64,000 bases of DNA from Pelomonas baiyunensis (GTDB taxonomy: Bacteria; Pseudomonadota; Gammaproteobacteria; Burkholderiales; Burkholderiaceae_C). The first letter of the stretch is position 1; each line of letters starts with the position of its first letter. The notes beneath the pieces were generated by a model. It made no database searches, was not told where the DNA came from, and worked only from the letters and a program-made list of their open reading frames with translations. The DNA lies in assembly GCF_043555935.1 (NCBI RefSeq), contig NZ_JBIGIB010000003.1, positions 310,001 to 374,000 of the forward strand. Direction: 5' to 3'. A program made the translations under genes and the position numbers. Below are positions 51,075 through 60,252 of the stretch, piece by piece.

Positions 51075-52093
51075 GCGCCGGTCTGCCGCGACGCACCTGG
51101 TTGGCGTGGCTGGGGGGCGTTGCAGCCCCTTCAGTCCCTTCCGCCGCTTTGGCGCAGCCGGTCAGCCCGCCGGCCTGGCCGGCGCGCGCGATGCGCATCG
51201 TTGTGCCCTATCCGGCCGGGGGCGCCAGCGACCTGGCCGCCCGCTTGCTGGCCCCGGAACTGCAGCGCAGCCTGGGCCAGCCCGTGACCGTGGACAACCG
51301 GCCGGGCGCCAACGGCAACATCGGCAGCGCCGAAGTGGCGGGCGCCAGCGACGGCCACACGCTGCTGATGGGCAGCGTGGGCACGCACGTCATCAACCCG
51401 CTGCTGTCCAGCCGCCTGCCGTACGACCCGGTGAAGGATTTCGCCCCCGTCTGCCTGGTGGGCACCGTGCCCTTGGTGCTGGTGATGAACCCCGGGTCGG
51501 CCCAGAGCCTGGGCGTGCGCAGCGTGGCCGAGCTGGTGCACGCCGCCACCGGCCAGCCGGGCCGGCTGAACATGGCATCCGGCGGCAATGGCTCGCCCAC
51601 GCACCTGGCCGGCGAGCTGTTTCGCCGGCTCACGCATGCGTCGTTGCTGCACTTCCCTTACCGCAGCGCGGCCTCGGCGCTGGAGGATGTGCTGACCGGC
51701 ACCATGGACCTGATGTTCGACGCCTTGCCCGCCGTGCTGCCGCACCTGCGCGCGGGGCGGCTGCTGCCGCTGGGCGTCACCAGCCTGCGCCGCAGCGCCA
51801 TCCTGCCGGACCTGCCCACCGTGCACGAAGCCGGCGGGCCGGCCCTGCGCGGTTATGAAGCCAGCTCCTGGGTGGGCTTGTTTGCCCCGGCCAGCCTGCC
51901 GGCCGAGCCGCTGGCCCGGTTGCAGCGGGAGGCGAGTGCGGCACTGGTCGTGCCGGCCCTGCGCGACCGGCTCACGCAGTCGGGCCTGCTGGTGCAGGGC
52001 ACCACGGCGGCCGCCCTGTCGGCACTGGTGACGGCGGAGTCCGCCAAGTGGGCGCGTGTGGTGCAACTGTCCGGGGTGAAGGTCGACCGCTGA
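51071..52093 (+). CDS. Bug/TctC-family extracytoplasmic solute-binding protein
   Basis: A 340-residue periplasmic binding protein of the Bordetella uptake gene (Bug) family, which usually binds carboxylates, amino acids or nicotinamide-like ligands. A signal peptide (Tat-like, with RRTWLAWLGG) ends near ALA. The family motifs 'MRIVVPYPAGGASDLAAR', 'VDNRPGANGNIG' and 'ADSDGHTLLMG'-like are present. No TctA/TctB membrane genes are adjacent, as is common for Bug proteins. Its start overlaps the second GGDEF gene by four bases, so binding and c-di-GMP output may be linked. Confidence 0.9.
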   Translation: MSAGLPRRTWLAWLGGVAAPSVPSAALAQPVSPPAWPARAMRIVVPYPAGGASDLAARLLAPELQRSLGQPVTVDNRPGANGNIGSAEVAGASDGHTLLMGSVGTHVINPLLSSRLPYDPVKDFAPVCLVGTVPLVLVMNPGSAQSLGVRSVAELVHAATGQPGRLNMASGGNGSPTHLAGELFRRLTHASLLHFPYRSAASALEDVLTGTMDLMFDALPAVLPHLRAGRLLPLGVTSLRRSAILPDLPTVHEAGGPALRGYEASSWVGLFAPASLPAEPLARLQREASAALVVPALRDRLTQSGLLVQGTTAAALSALVTAESAKWARVVQLSGVKVDR

Positions 52094-52120
52094 CCCGCCG
52101 GACGCAACCGATCGAGACGC

Positions 52121-53794
52121 ATGCGAGTTGTTCTTCCCGCCACCTGGCGCGCCGACCTGATGGCCGGCGCGGTGGTGGCCGTGTTGTTGATTCCCCAGAG
52201 CCTGGCCTACGCCATGCTGGCCGGCCTGCCGCCGCAGGTGGGCCTGTACGCCAGCCTCTTGCCCCTGCTGGCGTATGCGGCGCTGGGCTCCAGCCCGGTG
52301 CTGGGCCTGGGGCCGGTGGCCGTGCTGGCGCTGATGATTGCGCAGGCCCTGGGCCAGCTGCCGCCCGAGGTGGGCCCGGTGGCCGGCGCCCTGGTGCTGG
52401 CGGCCGAGGTGGGCGGCGTGCTGGCCCTGGCCGCGCTGCTGCGGCTGGACGCGCTGGCGTCGCTGCTGTCGGTGCCCGCGCTGCGCGGCTTCGAGACCGG
52501 GGCGACGCTGATGATTGCGGCCGGCCAGCTGCCGGTGCTGCTGGGCAGCCGGGCTGCGGGCTTCACGCTGCCGGACCTGATCGCCTCGGCCCCACAAGGC
52601 GGCTGGCGGCCGGTGAGCGCCGCCTGGGGCGCGGTGGCGGTGCTGCTGCTGATGGGCGCACGCCGCCTGCCATCGCGCACCCTGGCGCGCCTGGCGCCGC
52701 TGCTGCTGTTGGTGGCGGCGATGGTGGTGTCCGCCTTCACGCCGGCCGCGCAGGGTGTGGCGCAGGTGGGGGCCCTGCCCACGCTGGCGCTGCCGCTGGG
52801 CCTGCCGATGCTGGACCCGGCCGTGTGGTGGCAGCTGCTGCCGTCGGCCGCGTTGGTGGGGCTGATGGGCTTCGTGTCCAGCCTGGCGGTGTCGGAGTCG
52901 CTCGCGCAGCGCCGTGGCGAGAAGCTTTCGCCCGCCGCAGAAATGCGCGGACTGGCGGCCGCCAACCTCGCGGCGGCTCTGAGCGGCGGCATGCCGGTGG
53001 CGGGCAGCTTCTCGCGCAGCATCCTGCTGCACGAGGCCGGTTCGCGCAGCCGCTGGAGCCTGGTGTTCGTGGCCGTGTTCATGGGCGGGGCCATGCTGAT
53101 GCTGGCCGGGCCGCTGGCGCACCTGCCCAAGCCGGTGCTGGCGGCCACCATCCTGGTGGCGGTGCTGGGCGGCTTCTCGCTGCGCCCCTACCGCGAGGCC
53201 TGGGCCTATGCCCGTGCCGAGGGCCTGCTGATGGTGGCGGTGACGGTGGCGGTGCTGGGCTGGAGCATCGCGGCCGCGCTGGCCATTGGCGTGGTGGGGT
53301 CGGTGGCCTTGTTGATCCAGCGCACCGCGCAGCCGCACGTGGCCCGCATCGGCCGCGTGCCCGGCACCCAGCACTACCGCAACGTGGAGCGCTACGCGGT
53401 GGAGTGCATGCCCGAGGTGGTGGGGCTGCGGGTGGACGAGAGCCTGGTGTTCACCAACGCCCGCGGCCTGGCCGATGCGGTGCTGGCCCGCGTGCGCGAG
53501 CACCGCGAGCGGGTGGGCGAGCCCCGGCGGGTGCTGATGCTCATGGCGCCGGTCAACCACATCGACGTCTCCGGCCTGACTGCGTTGCAGGACCTGCACC
53601 ACACGCTCGCGGCCGAAGGCCTGCGGCTGGAGTTCTCGGAGGTGAAGGGCCCCGTGCTGGACCGCCTGAAAGCCGTGGGCTGGCTGGAGAAGCACGACGT
53701 CTCGCTCTACCTCAGCCACCATGACGGCATCCAGGCCGGTGAACATGCCCTGAGACCCAGTCTGGCTGACCACGACGCCCCCGGGCAGCTGTAG
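52121..53794 (+). CDS. SulP-family anion permease with STAS domain
   Basis: A 557-residue inner-membrane transporter of the SLC26/SulP family, probably for sulfate or another anion. The N-terminal region contains 'AVLLIPQSLAYAMLAGLPP', the family signature (helix 1-2), and about 12-14 helices follow. The cytoplasmic STAS domain (about 430-545) has 'VVGLRVDESLVFTNA' and 'NHIDVSGLTALQDLHHTL'. It begins 27 bases after the Bug gene and could be in the same transcript. The actual anion is not determined. Confidence 0.9.
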   Translation: MRVVLPATWRADLMAGAVVAVLLIPQSLAYAMLAGLPPQVGLYASLLPLLAYAALGSSPVLGLGPVAVLALMIAQALGQLPPEVGPVAGALVLAAEVGGVLALAALLRLDALASLLSVPALRGFETGATLMIAAGQLPVLLGSRAAGFTLPDLIASAPQGGWRPVSAAWGAVAVLLLMGARRLPSRTLARLAPLLLLVAAMVVSAFTPAAQGVAQVGALPTLALPLGLPMLDPAVWWQLLPSAALVGLMGFVSSLAVSESLAQRRGEKLSPAAEMRGLAAANLAAALSGGMPVAGSFSRSILLHEAGSRSRWSLVFVAVFMGGAMLMLAGPLAHLPKPVLAATILVAVLGGFSLRPYREAWAYARAEGLLMVAVTVAVLGWSIAAALAIGVVGSVALLIQRTAQPHVARIGRVPGTQHYRNVERYAVECMPEVVGLRVDESLVFTNARGLADAVLARVREHRERVGEPRRVLMLMAPVNHIDVSGLTALQDLHHTLAAEGLRLEFSEVKGPVLDRLKAVGWLEKHDVSLYLSHHDGIQAGEHALRPSLADHDAPGQL

Positions 53795-53841
53795 CGCTTC
53801 TCTGCTACCGTTTCGGCCCAATCAGCGGCCCGCCAGATGCC

Positions 53842-55335
53842 ATGAACAACAAAGAGACCCTGCTCGGCATCCGCCGCGGCATCGAAAAAGAGAGCCTGCG
53901 TGCACTGTCCGGCGGAGGCCTGGCGCTGACACCCCACCCCCTGGCGCTGGGGGCGGCGCTCACCCACCCGCACATCACCACCGACTACAGCGAGTCGCAG
54001 CTGGAGCTCATCACCGGCGTGCACGCCGGCGTGGAGGCCGTGCTGACCGAGCTGACCGAGATCCACCAAGCCGTGTACCGGGCCCTTGGCGACGAGCGGC
54101 TGTGGGTGGGCTCCATGCCCTGCGGCCTGCCGGCGGACGAAACCATTCCCATCGGCCGCTACGGGCACAGCAACGTGGGCCGCGCCAAGAGCGTCTACCG
54201 CATGGGCCTGGGCCAGCGTTACGGCCGGCGCATGCAGACGATTTCGGGCATCCACTACAACTGGTCCATCCCCGGTGTGGGCACCGAGGGCTACCTGGGC
54301 GCCATCCGCAACTTCCGCCGCGACGGCTGGCTGCTGCTGTACCTCTTCGGCGCCAGCCCGGCGCTGTGCGAGAGCTTTGTGGCCGGGCGTGAGCACGGCC
54401 TGCAGCGGCTGTCGGGCCACACGCTGTACCTGCCCCACGCCACCTCGCTGCGCATGGGGCGCCTGGGCTACCAAAGCGACGCGCAGGCCAGCATCGCCGT
54501 CAGCTACAACTGCCTGGAAAGCTACGCCGCCTCGCTGCAAGGCGCGCTGAGCACGCCGTATCCGGCGTACGAAGCCATCGGCGTGCAGACCCCGGGCGGC
54601 GACTACAACCAACTTTCCACCAGCCTGCTGCAGATCGAAAACGAGTTCTACAGCACCATCCGCGCCAAGCGCGTGATCCGCTCGGGCGAGCGCCCGCTGC
54701 ACGCGCTGCGCGAGCGCGGCGTCGAGTACATCGAGGTGCGGCTGATGGACCTGGACCCCTTCGAGCCCGTGGGCATTGGCGCCGACACCATCCGCGTGCT
54801 CGACGCCTTCCTGCTGCACTGCCTGCACAGCGACAGCCCGCGCGACACCCCCGAGGAAATTGCCGCCAACGCCCGCAACCAGCACGCCGTGGCCGCGCGC
54901 GGCCGGGAGCCCGGCCTGGTGCTGGAGCACTGGCGCAGCGGCCCCAAGGCGCTGGCTGACTGGGCCGCCGACATCCTGGCCGGTTGTGCCGTGCAGGCCC
55001 AGGCGCTGGACGCCGCGCACGGGGGCAGCGCCTACAGCGACGCCCTGCGCCGCGTGGCGCAGCGCCTGCAGCACCCGGAGCAGTGCCCGTCCGCCCGCAT
55101 GCTGACCGTGATGGCGCAAGACTTCGACGACAGCTACGTGGGCTTCATCCGCCGCCAAAGCGAAGCCACCCGCGAGGCGCTGCTGGCCCGGCCCTACCCG
55201 CCCGCCCTGCAACAGCGCTTCGAGCACCTGGCCGCCGAGTCGCTGGCCGAGCAGGCCCGCATCGAGGCGGCCGACACGCTGGACTTCGAGACCTTCCGCC
55301 GGCAGTACGTGTCGCCGGCCCGGATGGCCGTCTGA
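53842..55335 (+). CDS. gshA: Glutamate-cysteine ligase, proteobacterial type
   Basis: The 497-residue enzyme catalyses the first step of glutathione synthesis. It starts 'GIRRGIEKESLRALSGGGLAL' (ATP/Glu-binding EKE block), then 'SESQLELITGVHA', 'IGRYGHSNVGRAKSVYRMGL', 'SGIHYNWSIP' and 'VEYIEVRLMDLDPFEP', all hallmarks of the gammaproteobacterial-type GshA. Its length is near the E. coli enzyme. No gshB is adjacent. It is followed by a hairpin whose T-tract lies on the opposite strand (55402-55434). Confidence 0.95.
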   Translation: MNNKETLLGIRRGIEKESLRALSGGGLALTPHPLALGAALTHPHITTDYSESQLELITGVHAGVEAVLTELTEIHQAVYRALGDERLWVGSMPCGLPADETIPIGRYGHSNVGRAKSVYRMGLGQRYGRRMQTISGIHYNWSIPGVGTEGYLGAIRNFRRDGWLLLYLFGASPALCESFVAGREHGLQRLSGHTLYLPHATSLRMGRLGYQSDAQASIAVSYNCLESYAASLQGALSTPYPAYEAIGVQTPGGDYNQLSTSLLQIENEFYSTIRAKRVIRSGERPLHALRERGVEYIEVRLMDLDPFEPVGIGADTIRVLDAFLLHCLHSDSPRDTPEEIAANARNQHAVAARGREPGLVLEHWRSGPKALADWAADILAGCAVQAQALDAAHGGSAYSDALRRVAQRLQHPEQCPSARMLTVMAQDFDDSYVGFIRRQSEATREALLARPYPPALQQRFEHLAAESLAEQARIEAADTLDFETFRRQYVSPARMAV

Positions 55336-55401
55336 CCCCTCCGGCTGCGCGCCTCGTCTCGCGCCGCATGGCGCGCTCGGCGCCGTGCCGGTGGAGGGAC
55401 G

Positions 55402-55460
55402 AAAAAAAGACCCGGTCAGCAAGCTGATCGGGTCTGGAAGCCCTCAGGGTTGAGGGCGTC
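55402..55460 (-). ncRNA. Candidate minus-strand small RNA ending in a strong terminator
   Basis: Read on the minus strand, hairpin GCCCTCA-ACCC-TGAGGGC (55457-55440) is followed after five bases by a 12-bp stem, GACCCGATCAGC-TT-GCTGACCGGGTC, and then TTTTTTT (55408-55402). The T-tract is on the minus strand only, so the terminator serves a minus-strand transcript, yet no minus-strand gene precedes it. The 5' end is not defined; it may lie near 55500. This could alternatively be a stray antisense terminator. Confidence 0.45.
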
Positions 55461-55538
55461 GTTGGGATGCAGGCACTGTAGGGGCGGCGTGCGCCGATGG
55501 GCGGGCAATATTTACAGGTGTCCACGGATAATCCCGTC

Positions 55539-56210
55539 ATGCCCCATACCGCCTCGCGGCCTGCCGCCGACACCCTTTCCGAAGCCGACCTGGAGCGCCT
55601 GCAGGCGTTGCTGGACGCCTTGCCCGCGCCGCTGGAGCCGCTGGACGTGAGCATGCTGGACGGCTATCTGTGCGGTGTGCTGCTGCAGCCTGAGCCTGTG
55701 CCGCTCGCAGCCTGGCTGCCGCCGTTGCTGGACAGCGAGGGCCGGCCCACGCCCGCGCGGGTGAACGACGAGTTGCTGGCGCTGCTGCGCCGTCGCCACA
55801 AGGAATTGAACGTCGCGATTGCCGGCCGGCAGTGGTTCGACCCCTGGATCTTCGAACTCGACGACGACGCGGAGCCGAGCGAAACCGTGCTGCCCTGGGT
55901 GGCCGGCTTCGCCCATGCGCTGGACGCGCACCCGGCGTTGATGAAGCTGCCCGAGGAGCCCTTGCTGGAGCCGCTGGCGGCCATCTACCTGCACCTGGAC
56001 CCGGACGACCTGGAAGACGCCGACACGCTGCTGGAGGAGATCGAGTCTCTGGAGCCGCCAGCCGACCTGGAGGAGGCCGTGGAAGGCTTGGTCAGCGCGG
56101 TGCTGATGCTGGCCGATGTGTCGCGCCCCTTGAAGGCGCCGCCGCGCCCAGCCGGGCGGACCGCGCCGCACGGCGCCCAGCGCCGCCGTGGCCCTCCGCC
56201 CCGCCGCTGA
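55539..56210 (+). CDS. UPF0149-family (YgfB/YecA-like) protein
   Basis: A 223-residue protein. Its N-terminal two-thirds match UPF0149: 'DALPAPLEPLDVSMLDGYLCGVLLQ', 'WFDPWIFELDDD', 'VLPWVAGFAHALDAHP' and 'EPLAAIYLHLDPDDLEDAD' (quoted in part). YecA-like members often have a C-terminal SEC-C zinc motif, but here the C-terminus is a short Pro/Arg-rich tail without cysteines. The start ATG 55539 follows the motif GGATAAT by a few bases, so the transcript may be nearly leaderless. The function is unknown. Confidence 0.85.
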   Translation: MPHTASRPAADTLSEADLERLQALLDALPAPLEPLDVSMLDGYLCGVLLQPEPVPLAAWLPPLLDSEGRPTPARVNDELLALLRRRHKELNVAIAGRQWFDPWIFELDDDAEPSETVLPWVAGFAHALDAHPALMKLPEEPLLEPLAAIYLHLDPDDLEDADTLLEEIESLEPPADLEEAVEGLVSAVLMLADVSRPLKAPPRPAGRTAPHGAQRRRGPPPRR

Positions 56211-56264
56211 TCTCGCTTTCGGGCCGAGCGCCGGGCCGCCCCAAGCCGGCCCGCCGGGGCGATG

Positions 56265-56392
56265 TTGACCGGGCTCGAAGCCCGGTCAATCGCCGTCCCC
56301 TCGGGGGCTGAGGCCGGACACGGGGAGCCCTGTGGGCTCGGCGTGCCTGCCGAAGGGCAGCGGGCTTGTCCGCTGCGCGGTCTGCAAGACCG
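56265..56392. repeat. Tandem array of five hairpins between convergent genes
   Basis: In 128 bp there are: TTGACCGGGCT-CGA-AGCCCGGTCAA (56265-56289, perfect 11-bp stem), GAGCCC-TGT-GGGCTC (56325-56339), CTGCC-GAAG-GGCAG (56347-56360), CAGCGG-N6-CCGCTG (56358-56375) and CGGTCT-GCA-AGACCG (56378-56392). The third and fourth share CAG and exclude each other. It could be a BIME/REP cluster or a bidirectional terminator between the UPF0149 and S9 genes. Confidence 0.6.
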
Positions 56393-56409
56393 GTCAGATG
56401 CGCCCGCGT

Positions 56410-58824
56410 TCAGCGTGGGGCGTCTGGACGAGGGGCTCGGGTCTGCCGCTTCATCCACCCGCTCATCTCCCACAGCGTGTGGCCGATGGACTCGCGCGCC
56501 GAGTAGCCGTGCGACTCGTGCGGCAGCACCACGTAGCGCACGTTGCCGCCGGTGCCGGCGAGTGCCTGGTAGAAGCGGGCGGACTGGATGGGGAAGGTGC
56601 CCGGGTTGTCGTCGCTTTCGCCGTGGATCAGCAGCAGCGGCTCCTTGAGCTTGTCCGCATAGTTGAACGGTGAGAGCTTGAGGTAGACGTCCTGCGCCTC
56701 CCAGAAGCTGCGGCGTTCGCTCTGGAAGCCAAACGGCGTGAGGGTGCGGTTGTAGGCGCCGCTGCGGGCAATGCCGGCCTTGAACAGGTCGGTGTGGGCC
56801 AGCAGGTTGGCCGTCATGAACGCGCCGTAGCTGTGGCCGCCCACCACCATGGCGTCGCGGTCGCTGGTGCCCAGCTCCACGGCCTTGTCGATGATGGCCT
56901 TCGCGTTGGCGGTGATCTGCTCCACGAAGCTGTCGTTCACGGTCTTGGGGTCGCCCACCACCGGCATGGTGGCGTCCATCAGCACCACGTAGCCGTCCAG
57001 CAGCAGCATCAGCGGGCTGGTGCCGGCAAAGGTGGTGAAGCGGCTGCTGGAGCCGCTGACCTGGCCGGCCGTGGAGGCGTCGGTGAACTCCAGCGGGTAG
57101 GCCCACACCAGCGTCGGGCGACGCTCGCCGGCCTTGTAGTCCGGCGGCAGGTAGCGCCAGAAGCTGAGCTCCACGCCGTCGGCCCGCTTGAACTTGATCA
57201 GCTCGCGCTGCACGCCGCGCAGCTGCGGCGTGGGGTCGGCCTGCGCGGTCAGGGCCACGGCCTGCTCGAAGCCGGCGCCGCTGCGCAGCATCAGGTTTGG
57301 CGGCTCGGTGGCGGTTTCGCGGCTGGTGAGCAGGCGGCCGTCGGCCAGCAGGGTGATGGGGCGCTCGTAGGCGCTCAGGCCGGACTGGAACAGCCGCGTG
57401 CTGCGGCGGTCGCGCAGGTTGAGGCGGTCGATGAAGGGGCGGTCGCCCTCGGGGCTGGCGCCGGCGCCGGCCAGCAGCAGGTGCTCGTCGTCCACGCGCA
57501 CCACGCTGCGGCCGTTGGGCAGCATGTGGGTCAGCGGGGTGCCGAGGTCGCGGTAGCGGTCGCGCATGGAGCGGTCTTGCAGACGGGCGGGCGGCGTGCT
57601 GCCGTCCAGGGCCAGCAGGTCCACGCTGACCCACAGGCGGTCGCGGTCGAACTCGGTCACCAGCGCCCGCGGGCCGCCGTCCATGAAGGTCAGGCCGGCC
57701 AGGCGCCCGGCGGTGCGGTGCACCTCGCGCGCTTCGCCGCGGTAGGGGGCGTCCAGGCGCATCAGGCGGTCGCGGTGCGGCACCTTGGTGCGCTGATCGC
57801 CACCGTCCAGGGCTTCCACCCAGTAGACGGCGCCGTCGGCCAGCGGCGAGGCCCAGAAGCTGCGTGGGCCGGTGATGACGCCCTCGATGGGCACGCCGTC
57901 CTTGCGCTTGACGGCGCCCAGGTCGCGCACGCGCTGGCCTTGGGCGTCCAGCAGTTCCACCTGGCGGGCGAAGTCGTTCCAGGGCAGTTGGTAGCTGTAG
58001 GGCGCCACCAGCCGCTCGGTCAGCAGCAGCGGTGTGGCGCCGCCCACCACGTGCAGGTTGGCGTACAGGCCGGGCGTGCCGAACTGGCGCGAGGTGCCGG
58101 TCTTGAGGTTCACGCGGCGCAGGGCCGAGGTGGCGACGTGCGTGAACAGGGCGTCGTCCTGGCTGTTCTTCAGCAGGTCTTGCAGCGTGCGCTCAGGCGA
58201 CACGCGGCCCATGGACTCCTGCACCACCGGGCCGTCCGGCGCGTCGAACACCGGCGCGGGGCCGCGGCCGTCGGGCACGGTCAGCACCACGAGTTCATCG
58301 GCCCCCAGCCAGGCCACGTCAGCCTCCAGGATGGTGTTGAGCTTCACGCCCGGCACGGGCTTGATCTGGCCGGTGGCGCTGTCGCCCACCCACAGCTCGG
58401 TGGCGTGGGCGGTGCGGCGGTTCAGCAGGAAGCGGCGGCCGTCGGGCGACCAGCGCAGCTGATGGAAGCCGCCACCCGCCGGCAGCTTGACCTCGCGCTC
58501 GGACGCGCCGGGCGTGGCCAGCGGGCGCAGGCTGAGGCGGTCGATCTGCGGGATGAGCTGCGGGCCGCTGGCGGCCGCGTCGATGCGCTTGCCGGCCAGG
58601 CGCAGGATGGGCCGCGCCAGCTCGGCCACGCTGCGGTAGCGCCGCAGGTCCATGCGGGCCAGCAGGCGCTCGTCGGGTGAGCGGCTGTACTGCGGCAGGC
58701 CGGGGGCGTCCAGCACGGCGCGCACCTCGGCAGAAGGCTGCTGGTAGGTTTGCGGCAGGTCGGCCGCGTGGGCCGGGGCGGTCAGGGCCAGCGCCAGGGC
58801 GGTGGCCAGGAGGGTTCGGATCAT
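56410..58824 (-). CDS. S9-family prolyl-oligopeptidase-type peptidase
   Basis: An 804-residue exported serine peptidase. ATG 58824 starts a signal peptide (cut near AHA). An N-terminal beta-propeller-like region ('LRWSPDGRRFLLNR') precedes the alpha/beta-hydrolase domain: nucleophile in GGHSYGAF, acid in 'HGESDDNPGTF', histidine in 'PHESHGYSARE'. It resembles the glutamyl endopeptidase-like S9 group seen in bacteria and plastids. It follows the Hsp70-like gene by 65 bases. The substrate is unknown. Confidence 0.9.
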   Translation of the reverse strand: MIRTLLATALALALTAPAHAADLPQTYQQPSAEVRAVLDAPGLPQYSRSPDERLLARMDLRRYRSVAELARPILRLAGKRIDAAASGPQLIPQIDRLSLRPLATPGASEREVKLPAGGGFHQLRWSPDGRRFLLNRRTAHATELWVGDSATGQIKPVPGVKLNTILEADVAWLGADELVVLTVPDGRGPAPVFDAPDGPVVQESMGRVSPERTLQDLLKNSQDDALFTHVATSALRRVNLKTGTSRQFGTPGLYANLHVVGGATPLLLTERLVAPYSYQLPWNDFARQVELLDAQGQRVRDLGAVKRKDGVPIEGVITGPRSFWASPLADGAVYWVEALDGGDQRTKVPHRDRLMRLDAPYRGEAREVHRTAGRLAGLTFMDGGPRALVTEFDRDRLWVSVDLLALDGSTPPARLQDRSMRDRYRDLGTPLTHMLPNGRSVVRVDDEHLLLAGAGASPEGDRPFIDRLNLRDRRSTRLFQSGLSAYERPITLLADGRLLTSRETATEPPNLMLRSGAGFEQAVALTAQADPTPQLRGVQRELIKFKRADGVELSFWRYLPPDYKAGERRPTLVWAYPLEFTDASTAGQVSGSSSRFTTFAGTSPLMLLLDGYVVLMDATMPVVGDPKTVNDSFVEQITANAKAIIDKAVELGTSDRDAMVVGGHSYGAFMTANLLAHTDLFKAGIARSGAYNRTLTPFGFQSERRSFWEAQDVYLKLSPFNYADKLKEPLLLIHGESDDNPGTFPIQSARFYQALAGTGGNVRYVVLPHESHGYSARESIGHTLWEMSGWMKRQTRAPRPDAPR

Positions 58825-58889
58825 GGGGCGCAGGCTCCCGGTCAAGGCAAGCCGCGCAGGCTAGCAGGGGCCGCCCTGCATCCAGGAAG

Positions 58890-60170
58890 TCAGGCCGTGA
58901 AAACCCGGTGGGCGTGCAGGCCCAGGCCCGTGGCCACTGAGGCGAAGCGGTCGCCCGTGACGCGCGCCGCCTGCGGGAAGCCCGCCGCCATGCCGTCCAC
59001 CAGCAGGCGCAGGCCGGTGGAGCCACCGGTGAAGTACAGCGCGTCGATCTGCTCGGGCTTCAGGCCGGCCAGCGTCACGGTCTCGTGGGCGGTGGCGATG
59101 ATGCGGTCCAGGTCGGCCCGCAGCGCGTCCACGGCGGTCTGCTCGCTCAGCGGCAGCACCAGGCCGCGCTCGATGTGGTTCAGGTCCACCGTGGTGTCGG
59201 CCCCGCCGGCAATCGCGATCTTGGCGCCCTCGGCCCGCGCGGCGAGTTCGTGGCCCAGGCGCTCTTCCAGCACCGTCATCAGCCGCGCGTGCTGGCGCAC
59301 GTCGCTGAACCAGCTTTTCATGCCGCGCCATTCGGCCACGCGCAGCGGGGCGTAGCAGCTGTTGATGAGGTGCCAGGTGGCCAGGTCGAAGTACAGCCCG
59401 CTGGGCAACTCGCGCCCGCTGGGGCCCGTGGCCCGGTAGCCGAAGGCCTGCAGCACGCCGGCAAGCTCGATGTGGCGGTCGAAGTCGGTGCCGGCAATGT
59501 GCACGCCGTGGCTGGCCAAGATGTCCTCGCGGCGCTCCAGGCGCTGCACGCGCTCGGGGCCCACGCGCACCACCGAGAAGTCGCTGGTGCCGCCGCCGAT
59601 GTCGGCCACCAGCACGCGTTGCTCGCCCTTGCCCTGGCGGATGGCCTGCTGCTCAAAGTCGAACGCGGCGGCGATGGGCTCGAACTGGAACTGCACCTCG
59701 GTGAAGCCCACCGCGTGGGCGCAGGCCTCCAACTGGGCCTGGGCGGCGGCGTCGCGCTCGGGCTCGCCATCCACGAAAAACACCGGCCGGCCCAGCACCA
59801 CGCGCTCGGGGTTGCCAGCCAGGCGGCGCAGGCGCTTCAAGTAGCCGGCCACGATGTCGGAGTATTTGGCGCCGCGGCCGCCGCCCACGTCGGTGGTTTG
59901 GTCGATCAGCGAGGAGCCCAGGATGCTTTTCATCGAGCGCATCAGCCGCCCGTCGTGGCCTTCCACGTAGGCGGCCACGGCGGCGCGGCCAAAGGCGCGT
60001 GGCGGGCCGTCGGCGTCGTGCGCGCCCTCGGTGAAATAGAACACCGCCGTGGGCATGGTGCGCTGGCCGGGCTCCAGCTCGACCAGGCGCATGCCACCGG
60101 TGTCGTCCGGCACGGCGACGGCGGAGTTGGAGGTGCCGAAGTCAATCGCGCAGAAAAGGGGGGCGGCCAT
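58890..60170 (-). CDS. Hsp70-family protein (YegD-like)
   Basis: A 426-residue protein with the actin/Hsp70 ATPase fold: phosphate-1 motif 'AIDFGTSNSAVAV', phosphate-2 motif 'LVADIGGGTSDFSVV' and adenosine motif 'ALYFTGGSTGLRLLVDGM'. The substrate-binding C-terminal domain of DnaK is missing, as in YegD. It probably acts as a stand-alone ATPase chaperone-like protein. It is divergent from prsT (82-bp gap) and upstream of the S9 peptidase gene. Confidence 0.9.
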   Translation of the reverse strand: MAAPLFCAIDFGTSNSAVAVPDDTGGMRLVELEPGQRTMPTAVFYFTEGAHDADGPPRAFGRAAVAAYVEGHDGRLMRSMKSILGSSLIDQTTDVGGGRGAKYSDIVAGYLKRLRRLAGNPERVVLGRPVFFVDGEPERDAAAQAQLEACAHAVGFTEVQFQFEPIAAAFDFEQQAIRQGKGEQRVLVADIGGGTSDFSVVRVGPERVQRLERREDILASHGVHIAGTDFDRHIELAGVLQAFGYRATGPSGRELPSGLYFDLATWHLINSCYAPLRVAEWRGMKSWFSDVRQHARLMTVLEERLGHELAARAEGAKIAIAGGADTTVDLNHIERGLVLPLSEQTAVDALRADLDRIIATAHETVTLAGLKPEQIDALYFTGGSTGLRLLVDGMAAGFPQAARVTGDRFASVATGLGLHAHRVFTA

Positions 60171-60252
60171 CGTGCGTATTACCGGCGCTGGGGCCAGTCC
60201 TGAGAAGGGGCGCGGATTCTAGGAACACAATCCGCGCCGACAAGGAGAACGA

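Noticed and set aside
56211..56409. tRNA or tmRNA in the hairpin cluster
   Set aside because: The stems do not fold into a cloverleaf and lack a T-arm GTTCRA sequence.
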